From Phenylobacterium sp. (GTDB lineage Bacteria > Pseudomonadota > Alphaproteobacteria > Caulobacterales > Caulobacteraceae), in the NCBI GenBank assembly GCA_018001015.1, contig JAGNIV010000006.1, positions 62,001-126,000 on the forward strand: a stretch of 64,000 nucleotides of DNA, read 5' to 3'. A program made the position numbers and the translations under genes. A model generated the notes under the pieces. It was not told where the DNA came from. It saw nothing but the letters and a program-made list of their open reading frames with translations, and made no database searches. Below, one piece after another: positions 62,386 through 64,000 of the stretch (position 1 is the first letter of the stretch; every line of letters starts with the position of its first letter).

Positions 62386-62829
62386 ATGGCCCTGTCCGCC
62401 CTCGACGCCGCCGACCGCGTGGAACAACTGATCATCCTCACCGAGCGCCTCACCGAGCTGGTGGCCCTGGAGGCCCAGGCCTTCGAGCAGCAGCGCCCGC
62501 AGGAGGCGATGGTCCACATCGAGGAAACCTCGCGGCTGGCCAATATCTACCGCCACGAGTCGGCCCGGGTGCGCGCCAACCCGGCCATGGTGGCCGCCGC
62601 CCCGGTCGCCCAGCGCACGCGGCTGATCCGCGCCACCGAGGCCTTCGACAGCGTGCTGGCCCGCCAAGGCCGCGCGCTGGACGCCGCCCGCACGGTCACC
62701 GAGGGCCTGGTGAAGACCATCGCCAACGAGGTCGCCGCCCAGCGCACCACCGGCGCCGGCTACGGCCTCAAGGGCGCCCCCTCGGCCGCCGCCTCGGCCA
62801 CCAGCATCACCCTGAACAAGCGCGCCTAG
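62386..62829 (+). CDS. flbY: FlbY/FlgN-like flagellar protein
   Basis: A 147-residue helical protein ten bases after flgJ. It starts ALSALDAADRVEQLIILTER and has a central helix with QQRPQEAMVHIEETSRLANI. The C-terminus is Ala/Ser/Thr rich and probably flexible. Size, helical character and position after flgI-flgJ match FlbY of Caulobacter, a FlgN-like chaperone candidate for hook-associated proteins. The symbol rests on this synteny. The stop CTAG is shared with the converging gene. Confidence 0.8.
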   Translation: MALSALDAADRVEQLIILTERLTELVALEAQAFEQQRPQEAMVHIEETSRLANIYRHESARVRANPAMVAAAPVAQRTRLIRATEAFDSVLARQGRALDAARTVTEGLVKTIANEVAAQRTTGAGYGLKGAPSAAASATSITLNKRA

Positions 62830-63212
62830 CTCTCCTCGCCGGTCTCGTCGCCGACGGCGCCCGTCACCAGCTGGCGCCAGGTGGGATCGGTGTCGTCCAC
62901 CAGGTCGACGTCGTCCAGCAGGGCCACGCCGCCGCCGCCGTCCGGGAAGACCAGGCCCAGCACCTCCATGGTTTCGCCATCCTGCGTGTCGTGCACCTCG
63001 GCCTGCACGGCGATGGCCGCCTGCTCCCCGTCCTCGCTCCACCAGATCAGCGGCTGCGGCAGGGGCATTTCCAGCATGCGAGCATTTTGAGTGTCCGCCA
63101 GGGCGAAGATCGCCGCCCTGGCCCGCACATCCTCCAGGGTCGCCACGCCCCGCGTGAAGGCCGCGAGCCGACCCCAGTCATCGACGTCATAGCCGCCCTC
63201 GTCGTCGCCCAT
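62826..63212 (-). CDS. Acidic protein of unknown function
   Basis: A 128-residue acidic protein starting MGDDEGGYDVDDWGRLAAFT, followed by VATLEDVRARAAIFALAD and QPLIWWSEDGEQAAIAVQAE. The second half is Asp/Gly/Val rich (VALLDDVDLVDDTDPTWRQL). No signal peptide, membrane segment or known domain is recognised. The ATG at 63212 is chosen; a longer frame to 63278 has no better start. It converges on the flagellar operon. Confidence 0.7.
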   Translation of the reverse strand: MGDDEGGYDVDDWGRLAAFTRGVATLEDVRARAAIFALADTQNARMLEMPLPQPLIWWSEDGEQAAIAVQAEVHDTQDGETMEVLGLVFPDGGGGVALLDDVDLVDDTDPTWRQLVTGAVGDETGEES

Positions 63213-63344
63213 GCCCGTCCCCTCGTTCGCGCCGACCCTAGCGGCGCTCCGGCGCGTCCGTCCATCGCCCGAGATCAAAACACTTGTTTGAACCCGCCGC
63301 TTGGGTCTAGCCTGTCCCTATCGCCGGGCTGTTCCGGCGGACGC
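63213..63344. other. Intergenic region upstream of the FMN riboswitch
   Basis: This gap holds the start region of the acidic-protein gene on the left and must contain the promoter for the riboswitch transcript. I see no unambiguous -35/-10 pair; TTGTTT near 63283 is a weak candidate. Confidence 0.3.
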
Positions 63345-63508
63345 GTTCTCAGGGCGGGGTGAAAGTCCCCACCGGCGGTAATGCCGACCAACCTCTCCGG
63401 AGGGGCCGTCGGACGAGCCCGCGGGCGCCTGTCGGGCCTCAAGCCCGCCAGGGACAGCAGACACCGGTGTGATCCCGGGGCCGACGGTTAGAGTCCGGTT
63501 ATGAGAAC
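63345..63508 (+). promoter_or_regulatory. FMN riboswitch (RFN element)
   Basis: The RFN core is unmistakable: GTTCTCAGGGCGGGGTGAAA at the 5' end, CCCCACCGGCGGTAATGCCG, the GACAGCAGACACCGGTGTGA junction, GGGGCCGACGGTTAGAGTCC, and the closing TGAGAAC that pairs with GTTCTCA. It binds FMN and lowers expression of the next gene. Downstream lie a CCACGCG/CGCGTGG hairpin with TTCG loop (63525-63542) and a GTGGTT/AACCAC hairpin (63571-63583) just before the ribosome site. No T-run is present, so translational control is likely. Confidence 0.97.
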
Positions 63509-63597
63509 CACTGTTGATGGGTCGCCACGCGTTCGCGCGTGGGCTCCCGTCGTCGGTGTGCCCCTGAGTCGTGGTTGAACCACTTAGGGAACCGACC

Positions 63598-64000
63598 ATG
63601 ACCCAATCTGCCCCCCACGAAGTCCCCACCGCGAACGGCGCCTATCGCCCCGCCCGCATCGCCTTCGTCCAGTCCTCCTGGCACCACGCCATCGTCGACC
63701 AGGCCCGCAAGGGCTTCCTGGCGCAGATGGCCAAGCTGGGCTTCCCCGAGCACATGATCGACGTGTTCGAGACGCCGGGCGCCTTCGAGATCCCCCTCCA
63801 CGCCCAGACCCTGGCCAAGACCACCAAGTACGCCGCCGTCGTCGGCTGCGCCCTGGTGGTGGACGGCGGCATCTATCGCCACGAGTTCGTCGCCGAGACC
63901 GTGGTCTCGGCCCTCATGCAGGTGCAGCTGAAGACCGAGGTGCCGATGTTCTCGGTGATCCTCACCCCGCACCACTTCCATGAGCACGACATCCACCAGG
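63598..64000 (+). CDS. ribH: 6,7-dimethyl-8-ribityllumazine synthase, type 2 (partial)
   Basis: The first 134 codons of a lumazine synthase that runs off the right edge. PARIAFVQSSWHHAIVDQAR, ETPGAFEIPLHAQTLA, CALVVDGGIYRHEFVAETVV and ILTPHHFHEHDIHQ are present. The DGGIYRHEFVA wording matches RibH2 (the decameric, low-activity type in Brucella and rhizobia) rather than RibH1. It condenses a butanone phosphate with a ribityl pyrimidine in riboflavin synthesis. AGGGA lies before the ATG. It stands as the only visible gene under the FMN riboswitch. Confidence 0.93.
   Translation, partial: MTQSAPHEVPTANGAYRPARIAFVQSSWHHAIVDQARKGFLAQMAKLGFPEHMIDVFETPGAFEIPLHAQTLAKTTKYAAVVGCALVVDGGIYRHEFVAETVVSALMQVQLKTEVPMFSVILTPHHFHEHDIHQ

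Overview
The window is GC-rich, densely coded chromosomal DNA from an alphaproteobacterium of the Caulobacterales, most likely a Caulobacter or Phenylobacterium relative. The strongest markers are a PopZ polar-organising protein gene between valS and a TolC-type outer-membrane channel gene, a fliX gene divergent from a flgI-flgJ-flbY operon with a CtrA-like box and a sigma-54-like promoter between them, and an alphaproteobacterial DksA. No phage, insertion sequence, integrase or CRISPR array was seen. The content is mostly core metabolism and envelope functions.

Layout: 1-170, start of a secreted protein. 556-2374, glnK-amtB ammonium sensing and uptake. 2435-5514, leftward TPR lipoprotein-ispE-GNAT operon. 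5581-10700, ETF-quinone oxidoreductase, family-4 uracil-DNA glycosylase, lytic transglycosylase and a membrane protein. 10702-15768, a small glycosyltransferase, a PA0069-type radical SAM protein, an RNA methyltransferase, two tandem glycine-zipper proteins and tlyA. 15925-22799, acyl-CoA ligase, valS, popZ and a tolC-like gene. 22920-30220, a PCMT-like protein, tRNA-Cys, a cytochrome c/Tat-exported amine oxidase pair, enoyl-CoA hydratase, a TonB-dependent receptor and a DHFR-like protein. 30396-32779, the carboxy(nor)spermidine dehydrogenase/decarboxylase pair for polyamine synthesis.

32784-41735: an acyl-CoA dehydrogenase faces a leftward, translationally coupled set (aminoglycoside-phosphotransferase-like kinase, DUF6285 protein, kynureninase). 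That set ends in a tryptophan 2,3-dioxygenase gene cut off after about 61 codons and joined in frame to a DUF1905 gene. A glycosyltransferase, a lipoprotein, mpl, a candidate CtrA-controlled small RNA, a conserved protein of unknown function and tRNA-Asn follow. 41842-52474: membrane protein, GlxA-type regulator divergent from a 44-residue metallothionein-like peptide and an exported DJ-1/PfpI protein, DUF6880 protein, aldo/keto reductase, glyoxalase I and a two-gene RND efflux operon. 52480-59673: palindromic repeat, GFA-type protein, ABC exporter, lipoproteins, LOG-family protein, DUF6665 protein and nadE. 59784-64000: dksA, fliX, flgI-flgJ-flbY, a small acidic protein, and an FMN riboswitch leading into a type-2 lumazine synthase gene cut by the right edge.

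The items I consider most worth following up are the CtrA box, hairpin and terminator unit at 40383-40484 that has no coding gene; the Cys-rich 44-residue ORF at 43654; the truncated kynA; and the periplasmic amine oxidase/cytochrome c pair. All calls come from reading sequence and translations by eye; no database search was run.
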